Part shown: in pieces, positions 1 to 6,273 of the stretch
How the letters are laid out: each line of letters starts with the position of its first letter
Position numbering within the stretch: position 1 is the stretch's first letter
NCBI GenBank assembly: GCA_036444495.1
Contig: JAZGBC010000108.1
Coordinates: 1-6,273 of the forward strand
Reading direction: 5' to 3'
DNA length: 6,273 nucleotides
Origin: JAZGBC01 sp036444495
GTDB taxonomy: Bacteria; Pseudomonadota; Alphaproteobacteria; Kiloniellales; J153
Position numbers and translations under genes: made by a program
The notes under the pieces: model-generated
The model's input: the letters and a program-made list of their open reading frames with translations, nothing else
Told to the model about the DNA's origin: nothing
Database searches by the model: none

Positions 1-363
1 CAGGCTCTCGGCGATGGAGCAATTGATGTTCTTCCGGCTGAAGGTCTCCGAGGCCGCGCCGAACACCGCGAGCTCCTCCGCGCCCGCGGCAAGGGCGGCC
101 TCCAGGCCCTTCATGTTGGGCACCAGCACCGGATAGCCGACACCCGGCTTGCGCGTAATGCCGGCCATGACCTGGTCCGTGCCCGCCATCTGGGGCACCC
201 ACTTGGGCGAGACGAAGGCGCCCGCCTCCACGACCCGAAGGCCCGTTTCCGACAAGGCATCGATGAGCGCCACCTTGGCCGCCGTGGGCACCACTTCGGC
301 CTCGTTCTGCAGGCCGTCGCGCGGGCCCACTTCGACCAGCTTGACGTGTTTCGGCAGGCTCAT
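1..363 (-). CDS. liuE: Hydroxymethylglutaryl-CoA lyase, N-terminal part (cut by window edge)
   Basis: This enzyme cleaves HMG-CoA to acetyl-CoA and acetoacetate, the last step of leucine breakdown, in the cytosol. The first 121 residues are visible; the frame runs open off the left edge, and the family is usually about 300 residues. The N-terminus reads VEVGPRDGLQNE (residues 10-21), the TIM-barrel signature containing the catalytic Arg15 and metal-binding Asp16. It is followed by FVSPKWVPQMAG (50-61) and the highly characteristic AVFGAASETFSRKNINCSIA (99-118). Glu47 sits where the family has a conserved active-site Glu. The His and Cys residues of the distal active site lie outside the window. 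The ATG overlaps the liuD stop (ATGA), with a GAGGA ribosome-binding site about 9 bases upstream, so translation is probably coupled to liuD. Related DRE-TIM aldolases are an alternative, but the motif set and the liu context make HMG-CoA lyase very likely. Confidence 0.95.
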   Translation of the reverse strand, partial: MSLPKHVKLVEVGPRDGLQNEAEVVPTAAKVALIDALSETGLRVVEAGAFVSPKWVPQMAGTDQVMAGITRKPGVGYPVLVPNMKGLEAALAAGAEELAVFGAASETFSRKNINCSIAESL

Positions 364-2366
364 GCGTTAACGTCCTCGGCCTCGAAGGCGATCAACTCCG
401 CCCCCTCCTCCACCAGATCCCCGGCTGCGTAGTGAACCCGGGCGATCTTACCATCGGCGGGCGCGGAGATGCTGTGCTCCATTTTCATGGCTTCCAGCAC
501 GATGAGCGGCGCCCCGCGCAGAACGTTTTGTCCGGGGCTGACGTGCACCTTGATGATCTTGCCCGGCATGGGCGCGGTCATGCGCCCCACGCCCGCCTCC
601 TCCGACTGCGCCTCTTCCAGGGGATCGACCCGGCGCAGGTCGTAGCGGGCGCCATGGAGCAGCACCGTGAGCGCCGTGCCACGGCGCAGCACCGCGCCGC
701 TCACGTGCCGGCCGTCCAGCTCCGCGTGCAGCTCGGCGCCCGGCCCCAGTTTCCCGCGCGCGGTCATGGAGCCGCCCGGCAGGTCCAGCACATAACCGTC
801 GGGCTTGTAGTGCACCGTGAGCGGAATCTCTCGCTCGCCCTCGCGCAACGAGGCCCGGCTCTGGGTCTCCATGTTGAGGCGCCAGCCGCTCGTGTCGTGC
901 CAGGGCGAGAAGGGATCGGCCGAGCGGCGCGCGTGCTCCTCGGCCGCGCGCTTGCGGTGCAGCAGCTCGCAAAGGCAGGCGAAGGCGACCGCCTCGTCCC
1001 CCGCCGGCTCGCTTTGCGGGACCAAAGTTTCCCGGTGGCGCGCGATGAAGCCGGTGTCTACCTCTCCAGCCGCATAAGCCGGGTGCGATACCACGGCGGC
1101 AAGGAAGGCGACGTTGTTGGCCGGGCCGATGATCTCGGTTTCGCTAAGCGCCGCGGCCAGGCGCGCGCGGGCCGCCGGCCGGTCGCGGCCCCAGGCGATC
1201 ACCTTGGCGATCATGGGGTCGTAATGAACCGTAACCTCGTCGCCCTCGCGCACGCCGCTCTCCACGCGCAGGTCCGCGCCCTCCCTGGGCAGCCGCAGGT
1301 GTTCGAGAATTCCCGTCGAGGGCAGGAAGTCCCGGGCCGGGTCCTCGGCATAGAGGCGCACCTCGATGGCGTGCCCCTCGAGCGCCAGATCATCCTGCGC
1401 CAGGGGCAAGGGCTCGCCCGCGGCCACTCGGAGCTGCCACTCCACCAGGTCCTGGCCCGCGATCATCTCGGTTACCGGGTGCTCCACCTGGAGGCGCGTA
1501 TTGACCTCCATGAAAAAGAAGTCTTCCCCTTGGGCGATGAACTCGACCGTGCCGGCGCCGACGTAGCCGCTGGCCCGCGCCGCGGCGATCGCGGCCGCCC
1601 CCATCTCGGCGCGGCGTTCGGCGCTCATGCCCGGGGCGGGAGCCTCCTCGACGACCTTCTGATGTCTGCGCTGAATCGAGCAGTCGCGCTCGAAGAGATG
1701 CACCGCGTTGCCCTGGGCGTCGGCGAAGATCTGAATCTCGATATGGCGCGGCTCGGCGAGATAGGATTCGATCAGAACCCGCTCGTCGCCGAAGGAGGCG
1801 GCGGCCTCGCGCTTGGCGCCCTCCAGGGCCTCCTGAAAATCCTCCGCGCGTTCGACGACGCGCATGCCCTTGCCGCCGCCGCCGCTTGACGCCTTGATCA
1901 GGACCGGATAGCCGATCTTTTCCGCCTCGCGCGCCAGCTTCTTGGGGCCCTGCTCGCGTCCGTGGTAGCCGGGCACCAGGGGCACGCCGGCGCGCGCCAT
2001 GATCTCCTTGGCGGCGCTCTTCGACCCGAGCGTCCGGATCGTCTCGGCGGGCGGGCCGATGAAGACCAGCCCGGCCGCCGCGCAGGCCTCGGCGAAATCG
2101 GCGTTCTCCGACAGGAAGCCGTAGCCGGGGTGGACCGCCTCGGCGCCCGCGCGCCGGGCCGCTTCCACGATCGCCTCGATATCGAGATAGCTTTCGGCCG
2201 CCGGGGCGGGGCCGATGGGAAGGGCCTCGTCGGCTTGCTCCACGTGCAGGGCCGAGGCGTCGGCCTCGGAATAGACCGCTACCGTGCGGACCCCGAGGCG
2301 CCGGGCCGTGCGCATGATGCGGCAGGCGATCTCACCCCGATTGGCGATCAGAATCTTGCGAAACAA
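360..2366 (-). CDS. liuD: 3-Methylcrotonyl-CoA carboxylase alpha subunit (biotin carboxylase + BCCP), TTG start
   Basis: This is the biotin-carrying subunit of methylcrotonyl-CoA carboxylase. It uses ATP and bicarbonate to carboxylate biotin, and the LiuB subunit then transfers the carboxyl group to 3-methylcrotonyl-CoA. From the TTG start it has 668 residues, normal for the family. The N-terminal biotin carboxylase domain opens FRKILIANRGEIA (2-14). The ATP-grasp glycine-rich loop is SGGGGKGMR (161-169), and the catalytic stretch is EVNTRLQVEHPVTE (287-300) with Arg291. The biotin carboxylase C-terminal domain extends to about 445. A linker and BT-like region follow, then a biotinyl domain from about 594 to 662 with EAMKM (625-629), Lys628 being the biotinylation site 40 residues from the end. 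The frame is open up to an ATG at 2429, but that would add 21 residues unlike the family and overlap the CBS gene. The TTG at 2366 gives the standard N-terminus and has a GAGG site 5 bases upstream. Propionyl- or geranyl-CoA carboxylase alpha subunits look similar; the neighbours favour methylcrotonyl-CoA. Confidence 0.93.
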   Translation of the reverse strand: MFRKILIANRGEIACRIMRTARRLGVRTVAVYSEADASALHVEQADEALPIGPAPAAESYLDIEAIVEAARRAGAEAVHPGYGFLSENADFAEACAAAGLVFIGPPAETIRTLGSKSAAKEIMARAGVPLVPGYHGREQGPKKLAREAEKIGYPVLIKASSGGGGKGMRVVERAEDFQEALEGAKREAAASFGDERVLIESYLAEPRHIEIQIFADAQGNAVHLFERDCSIQRRHQKVVEEAPAPGMSAERRAEMGAAAIAAARASGYVGAGTVEFIAQGEDFFFMEVNTRLQVEHPVTEMIAGQDLVEWQLRVAAGEPLPLAQDDLALEGHAIEVRLYAEDPARDFLPSTGILEHLRLPREGADLRVESGVREGDEVTVHYDPMIAKVIAWGRDRPAARARLAAALSETEIIGPANNVAFLAAVVSHPAYAAGEVDTGFIARHRETLVPQSEPAGDEAVAFACLCELLHRKRAAEEHARRSADPFSPWHDTSGWRLNMETQSRASLREGEREIPLTVHYKPDGYVLDLPGGSMTARGKLGPGAELHAELDGRHVSGAVLRRGTALTVLLHGARYDLRRVDPLEEAQSEEAGVGRMTAPMPGKIIKVHVSPGQNVLRGAPLIVLEAMKMEHSISAPADGKIARVHYAAGDLVEEGAELIAFEAEDVNA

Positions 2367-2369
2367 GGG

Positions 2370-2375
2370 TTCCTC
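2370..2375 (-). promoter_or_regulatory. Ribosome-binding site that decides the liuD TTG start
   Basis: On the minus strand, GAGGAA precedes CCC and then TTG, leaving 5 bases between GAGG and the TTG. The site begins inside the stop codon of the CBS-domain gene (TGAGG), so ribosomes ending that gene are placed directly on the liuD start. This supports the TTG at 2366 over the longer ATG frame and suggests translational coupling between the inserted module and liuD. Confidence 0.7.
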
Positions 2376-2787
2376 ATGTGCCGCTTTCCGCGCCACCATA
2401 ACAGAGCACCAGATCGCGCAGGGTGACAATGCCCACGGGCTCGCGGCCGGCGTCGACGACCACGGCGCGCGACAGATCGAAGCGGACCAGCATGCGCACC
2501 GCGTATTTGACTTTCATCTCAGCCGGCAGGGTAAGCACCGGCTTGGACATGATCTCATAGACGTCGACCCGCTCGGCGGCGCGGTTCTGGGCAATCACCT
2601 CGCGGGCGATGTCGGTGATGACGAGCAGGCCGAATTCATCGTGCTCGTCGCGCCGCGCCACCACTAGGGAGCTGACCCCGGCGTCGCGCATCGCGCGAAT
2701 CGCCTCATCGACCGTTGTCATGGCATCGATCGTGCGTACCGACTCGGTCATGGCGTCGCGCACCGTTTTGGGGCTGCCCTTGGTCAT
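2374..2787 (-). CDS. Small CBS-domain-pair protein (Bateman module)
   Basis: A soluble 137-residue protein consisting almost entirely of two CBS domains. The first spans about 9-67 and the second about 74-131. Each ends with the usual strand-turn-helix signature: GLLVITDIAREV (53-64, Asp59) and GIVTLRDLV (119-127, Asp125). The second is preceded by the typical VYEIMSKPVLTLP (76-88). Asp residues at these positions commonly contact the ribose of bound adenine nucleotides (AMP, ADP, ATP or SAM), so a nucleotide-sensing role is plausible, but the ligand cannot be read from the sequence. There is no enzyme, DNA-binding or membrane domain, so it presumably acts by binding a partner, most likely the DUF1538 proteins. 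Its ATG overlaps the P-II-like stop (ATGA), with a GAGGA site 6 bases upstream. The stop is followed after 7 bases by liuD. Domain assignment is firm; function is inferred. Confidence 0.9.
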   Translation of the reverse strand: MTKGSPKTVRDAMTESVRTIDAMTTVDEAIRAMRDAGVSSLVVARRDEHDEFGLLVITDIAREVIAQNRAAERVDVYEIMSKPVLTLPAEMKVKYAVRMLVRFDLSRAVVVDAGREPVGIVTLRDLVLCYGGAESGT

Positions 2788-3134
2788 AGCTCTTCCTCGA
2801 TTTCATGCTGGATCGTGGGTATCTGCGTCTTCAGGCCCACCGCGTCCTCGATCTCCACCTGAAAGGCGATGCCCGAACCCGGTTCTTCGTCGAAGCATCC
2901 GGCCTTTGCGATCGCCTCGAGGATCTCCCGGGCGCGCGGCGCGGCCACCAGGAAGAGGAGCAGGTCCCGCGCGCCGGTCAGCTCGAGGCCCAGGAAAGTC
3001 TTCTCGGGCTTCAGGCCCTCGCCCCGGACGCTGGTGATGACGGTCGCCCCCGTCGCGCCTCCGGCGCGGGCGGCCTCCATGACCGCGTCGGTCCTGCCGA
3101 CCTCGACCATGGCCATAATCAGTTTCAGCTTCAT
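2784..3134 (-). CDS. P-II-like signalling protein, divergent, no tyrosine
   Basis: A 116-residue soluble protein with the ferredoxin-like layout of the P-II (GlnB/GlnK) superfamily: strand 2-10, helix 13-24 (TDAVMEAARAGG), GATGATVITSV (26-36), then RGEG (37-40) where GlnB has KGFG at the base of the T-loop. A second helix, REILEAIAKAG (69-79), leads to FDEEPGSGIAFQVEIEDAVGL (81-101), which corresponds to the nucleotide-binding B-loop and last strand. P-II proteins form trimers that bind ATP, ADP and often 2-oxoglutarate or other ligands, and dock onto transporters or enzymes. This protein contains no tyrosine, so the classical uridylylation of Tyr51 is impossible. The canonical TGKIGDGKIF B-loop is replaced by an acidic version, so ligands may differ. 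It is therefore not called GlnB or GlnK. The start is well supported: ATG with AGGAGAA 7 bases upstream (3141-3147), overlapping the preceding stop (ATGA). It probably regulates the adjoining DUF1538 proteins; this is inferred from position. Confidence 0.82.
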   Translation of the reverse strand: MKLKLIMAMVEVGRTDAVMEAARAGGATGATVITSVRGEGLKPEKTFLGLELTGARDLLLFLVAAPRAREILEAIAKAGCFDEEPGSGIAFQVEIEDAVGLKTQIPTIQHEIEEEL

Positions 3135-3931
3135 TCTGGCTTCTCCTGGCTAGCGGCGCCTTTGCGGCCTCGCAACCAGTCCATCAGGGTGGCGTACCCC
3201 AGGACCGACATTATAGGAAAGAGGCTGGCGAAGGCGATCAAACCGAATCCGTCGATGAGCGGGCTGCGCCCGGGTACCGCCGAGGCCAGTCCCAGGCCGA
3301 GGGCGGCGACCACAGGCACGGTGACCGTGGAGGTGGTGACACCGCCCGAATCGTAGGCCAGCGGCACGATCGTGCGGCTGGCGCGCAGGGTCTGGAGCAC
3401 GACGATCAGGTATCCTGCCATGATGTAGTAGGGCAGCGGCGTGCCGGTGACGATGCGGAAAGCACCAAGTGCGACGCCCACCGCCACACCCACTGCTACC
3501 GCGATGCGCAGGCCCCAGGCGCTGATCGCCCCGCCCGAGATATCCTGCGCCTTTAGTGAAACGGCGATGAGCGCCGGCTCCGCGACCGTGGCGGCAAAGC
3601 CGATCGCCGCCGCGAAGACATAGACCCAGGCGTAATCCCACCAGCGGGGCAAACCGCCGCCCGGCTCGGCACCGGACATGGCCAGCGCGGTGAGCTGCCC
3701 GGCCATGGTTTCACCCAGGGGAAACAGGGCCTGCTCCAGCCCGACGATGAAGAGCGTGAGCCCCATCAGCACGTAAGCGAATCCACCCAGCATGCGCCGC
3801 AGGTGGGGCAGCGGCCGGCGCAGCACCAGGACCTGGAAGCCCACCAGCACGACCAGGATCGGCGCCACATCGCGCAGGGTGAGGAAGACGGGGTGGAAGA
3901 TGTCGCTGACGTACCCCATACCGCCCGTCAC
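3131..3931 (-). CDS. DUF1538 integral membrane protein, second copy (putative transporter subunit)
   Basis: A 266-residue polytopic inner-membrane protein, recognised as DUF1538 from conserved motifs shared with its neighbour: GLEQALFPLGETM (64-76), GFAATVAEPALIAVSLKA (111-128), LAYDSGGVTTSTVTVPV (191-207) and DGFGLIAFASLFPI (227-240). Hydrophobic stretches near 22-38, 47-70, 101-125, 139-160, 167-180, 200-218 and 227-248 suggest six to seven membrane segments. The tail RGRKGAASQEKPE (254-266) is polar and probably cytosolic. Conserved Glu118, Asp194 and Thr/Ser clusters inside the membrane look like ion or substrate contacts. From memory, a DUF1538 pair named UmpA/UmpB from Halomonas was reported as a cation/proton antiporter; I cannot verify this or assume the same substrate here. 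The GTG start overlaps the previous stop (GTGA). An ATG four codons later (3919) is an alternative, with GGGGTG about 9 bases upstream. It likely forms a complex with the first copy. Confidence 0.85.
   Translation of the reverse strand: MTGGMGYVSDIFHPVFLTLRDVAPILVVLVGFQVLVLRRPLPHLRRMLGGFAYVLMGLTLFIVGLEQALFPLGETMAGQLTALAMSGAEPGGGLPRWWDYAWVYVFAAAIGFAATVAEPALIAVSLKAQDISGGAISAWGLRIAVAVGVAVGVALGAFRIVTGTPLPYYIMAGYLIVVLQTLRASRTIVPLAYDSGGVTTSTVTVPVVAALGLGLASAVPGRSPLIDGFGLIAFASLFPIMSVLGYATLMDWLRGRKGAASQEKPE
3221..3364 (-). repeat. Paralogous DNA segment, copy 2 (DUF1538 motif region)
   Basis: This stretch aligns without gaps with 3970-4113, 749 bases away, in the other DUF1538 gene. It encodes the AYDSGGVTT to FASL region. 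The similarity reflects an old gene duplication under protein-level constraint, with differences mostly at third positions, and is not a recent repeat. Confidence 0.6.
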
Positions 3932-4701
3932 CCCAGCATGCCGAAAATGAGAACGAAGATGATGGGCATCAGGCTGGCGAAGGCGATCAGCCCGAAGCCG
4001 TCGAGCAGCGGGTTGCGGCCCCGGATGACCGAGGCCAGGCCGACGCCCAAGGCGGCCACCAGGGGCACCGTCATGGTCGAGGTGGTCACGCCGCCGGAGT
4101 CATAGGCGATGCCCACGATCTCGGGCGGCGCGAAGCCGGTCAGGACCAACACGGTCAGGTAGCCGGCGATGATCAGGTAGTGGATCGGCCAGCCCATGAG
4201 GATGCGAAACACGCCGAGCACCAGGCTGGCGCCGACCGAGAGCGCCACCGTCAGGCGGAGTTCCAGGGCATAGGTAGCGCGCGCCTCGGCCGTGTCGGTG
4301 ATAAAGCCGGCGCCGCCCGCCACCTCGGCCGCCTTGCCCGCCACGGCGATGAGCGCGGGTTCGGCCACCGTGGTGCCGAAGCCCAGACAGAACGCGAAAG
4401 CCAGCAGCGCCACAAGGCTGCCCTTGCGTGCGAAAGCCTGGGCCATGGACTCGCCCAGGGGAAACAACCCGATCTCCAGGCCCTGAACGAAAAGGCTCAG
4501 GCCCACGACCACGAAGACCAGGCCGACCAGCGCCCGCTCCAGGTTGGGAAAGGGCTGCTGCAGAACGACGATCTGAAAAAAAGCGATGACCAGGATGATC
4601 GGCACCAGGTCGCGGGACGAGCCGAAGAGGACGCGGACAAGGCCGCGCAACGTCGGCCGCCCAAAGGCGGGGACCCGCTCGCCGCTTCCCTGGGCGGCCA
4701 T
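3928..4701 (-). CDS. DUF1538 integral membrane protein, first copy (putative transporter subunit)
   Basis: A 257-residue polytopic membrane protein. After a polar, basic N-terminal stretch (1-30, probably cytosolic) come hydrophobic segments near 31-48, 57-80, 96-122, 148-168, 174-190, 209-226 and 234-256. Family motifs are GLEIGLFPLGESM (74-86), GFGTTVAEPALIAVAGKA (107-124), AYDSGGVTTSTMTVP (199-213) and DGFGLIAFASLMPI (234-247). No signal peptide or ATPase motif is visible, so any transport would be secondary and not ATP-driven. It differs from the second copy mainly at the N-terminus, in the 125-147 loop (acidic here) and in lacking a long polar C-terminal tail; their motif regions align without gaps from AYDSGG onward. 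The ATG lies 7 bases after the liuC stop, with an AAGGA site slightly far upstream (about 11 bases). It is the first gene of the inserted module. The family call is confident; substrate and direction are unknown. Some members of this family carry two DUF1538 domains in one chain, so this pair may be the split form. Confidence 0.85.
   Translation of the reverse strand: MAAQGSGERVPAFGRPTLRGLVRVLFGSSRDLVPIILVIAFFQIVVLQQPFPNLERALVGLVFVVVGLSLFVQGLEIGLFPLGESMAQAFARKGSLVALLAFAFCLGFGTTVAEPALIAVAGKAAEVAGGAGFITDTAEARATYALELRLTVALSVGASLVLGVFRILMGWPIHYLIIAGYLTVLVLTGFAPPEIVGIAYDSGGVTTSTMTVPLVAALGVGLASVIRGRNPLLDGFGLIAFASLMPIIFVLIFGMLG
3970..4113 (-). repeat. Paralogous DNA segment, copy 1 (DUF1538 motif region)
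   Basis: This is the partner of 3221-3364. The two segments share long runs such as aggctggcgaaggcgatca on the plus strand and encode nearly the same membrane motif block. They mark the two DUF1538 genes as tandem paralogues. Confidence 0.6.
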
Positions 4702-4708
4702 GAGTCGA

Positions 4709-5500
4709 TTAATCCTTCAGCCAGCTCGGCTTGGTCTTCTCCAGGAAGGCGGCGATGCCCTCCTGGCCCTCGTCCGAGGTGCGCACCCTGGCGATGCGCC
4801 GCACCGTATCCTCGACCAGATCGTCGTCGATGTAACGGTGAGTCAGCGCCAGGACCAGGTCCTTGGCCTCGACCTGTGCGGCCGGGCCGCCTTTGCGCAA
4901 CGCCTTGAGGATGCGCCGCCCGGCGTCCGTCAAGGCCTCGTCGGGCACCACCTCGTGCACCAGCCCCAGCCGCAGCGCGTCGCGCGCGCTGAAGGTCTCC
5001 GCGCTCAGGAACAGGCGCCGCGCCGCCCGCGCGCCGATGGCCGCCACCACGTAGGGCCCGATGACCGCCGGGATGAGCCCCAGCTTGACCTCGGAGAAGC
5101 TGAAATTGGCCGTCTCGGCGGCCAGCGCGATGTCGCAGCAGGCGACGAGCCCGACCCCGCCGCCGAAGGTCGGCCCCTGGACCAGCGCCATGGTGGGCTT
5201 GGGCAACTCGTTCAAGGTGCGCATGAGTTCGGCCAGCTTCCGGGCGTCCGCCAGGTTCTGCTCCTCCGAATACTCCGCGGTGCGCTGCATCCATTTGAGG
5301 TCCGCGCCGGCGGAGAAGCTGCGCCCTCGCGCGGTCAGCACTACCGCGCGCACCCGCTCGTCGGTGCCGAGCCCGTTCAGCGCCGTGGTCAATTCGACAA
5401 TCAAGGCGTCGTTGAAGGCATTGTGGACCTCGGGCCGGGTCAGCGTGATCCAGGCCGTGCCGTCGTCGTCGATCTCTTCCAGAAAAAGGGGTTCCAACAT
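4709..5500 (-). CDS. liuC: Methylglutaconyl-CoA hydratase (crotonase family)
   Basis: A cytosolic crotonase-fold enzyme that most likely hydrates 3-methylglutaconyl-CoA to HMG-CoA, between the carboxylase and the lyase of leucine breakdown. Its 263 residues match the family length. Oxyanion-hole elements are SFSAGADLKWM (61-71) and GPTFGGGVGLVACCDIA (109-125). The acid/base Glu is Glu137 in FSEVKLGLIPAVIGPY (135-150). The other catalytic Glu of classical enoyl-CoA hydratases (Glu144 in the rat enzyme, in GGGCEL) is replaced by Gly117 in GGGVGL; as I recall, bacterial LiuC-type proteins share this feature, so it does not imply inactivity. The C-terminus ends in FLEKTKPSWL (252-261), typical of crotonases. 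The ATG is 5 bases after the liuB stop, with an AGGA site 10 bases upstream. A generic enoyl-CoA hydratase is possible on sequence alone; its position between liuB and liuD decides the name. Confidence 0.9.
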   Translation of the reverse strand: MLEPLFLEEIDDDGTAWITLTRPEVHNAFNDALIVELTTALNGLGTDERVRAVVLTARGRSFSAGADLKWMQRTAEYSEEQNLADARKLAELMRTLNELPKPTMALVQGPTFGGGVGLVACCDIALAAETANFSFSEVKLGLIPAVIGPYVVAAIGARAARRLFLSAETFSARDALRLGLVHEVVPDEALTDAGRRILKALRKGGPAAQVEAKDLVLALTHRYIDDDLVEDTVRRIARVRTSDEGQEGIAAFLEKTKPSWLKD

Positions 5501-5505
5501 GGCGG

Positions 5506-6273
<768 letters not shown>

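Noticed and set aside
432..1889. Plus-strand open frame of 485 codons opposite liuD
   Set aside because: It lies wholly antisense to a well-supported biotin carboxylase gene, and its translation is Arg/His/Gly/Ala-rich with no recognisable domain. Long antisense frames are expected in high-GC DNA.
2784..3134. Naming the P-II-like gene glnB or glnK
   Set aside because: The uridylylated tyrosine and canonical B-loop are missing, and the neighbours are not amtB, glnA or nadE, so a nitrogen-control name would mislead.
2374..4701. A mobile element or genomic island carrying the four-gene module
   Set aside because: No transposase, integrase, inverted repeat or attachment site was seen, and composition matches the flanks by eye.

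Overview
The window is a high-GC stretch of chromosome-like bacterial DNA in which every supported gene lies on the minus strand. Genes are packed end to end: neighbours overlap by 4 bases or are separated by 5 to 7 bases, so the region reads as part of one long polycistronic operon. Codon usage, GTG and TTG starts and the gene set suggest a proteobacterium, probably a GC-rich alphaproteobacterium. That placement is an inference, and no rRNA or other phylogenetic marker is present.

The backbone is the leucine/isovalerate (liu) catabolic operon. In transcription order (right to left) it holds the C-terminal half of the 3-methylcrotonyl-CoA carboxylase beta subunit (liuB, cut by the window edge), a methylglutaconyl-CoA hydratase-type crotonase (liuC), the biotin-containing carboxylase alpha subunit (liuD), and the first 121 residues of hydroxymethylglutaryl-CoA lyase (liuE, cut by the other edge). 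Together they convert 3-methylcrotonyl-CoA to 3-methylglutaconyl-CoA, then HMG-CoA, then acetyl-CoA plus acetoacetate.

Between liuC and liuD, at about 2374 to 4701, sits a four-gene module unrelated to leucine degradation by sequence: two paralogous DUF1538 membrane proteins, a small P-II-like protein with no tyrosine, and a protein made of a pair of CBS domains. The four genes are joined to each other by 4-base stop/start overlaps (GTGA, ATGA, ATGA). The liuD ribosome-binding site partly overlaps the stop codon of the CBS gene. The arrangement looks like a membrane transporter with two cytosolic ligand-sensing regulators, embedded in and co-expressed with a catabolic operon. This is the most interesting part of the window.

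No RNA gene, CRISPR array, insertion sequence, promoter or terminator was recognised, and there is no gene-free stretch longer than 7 bases. Many long open frames on the plus strand are high-GC shadows of the minus-strand genes.
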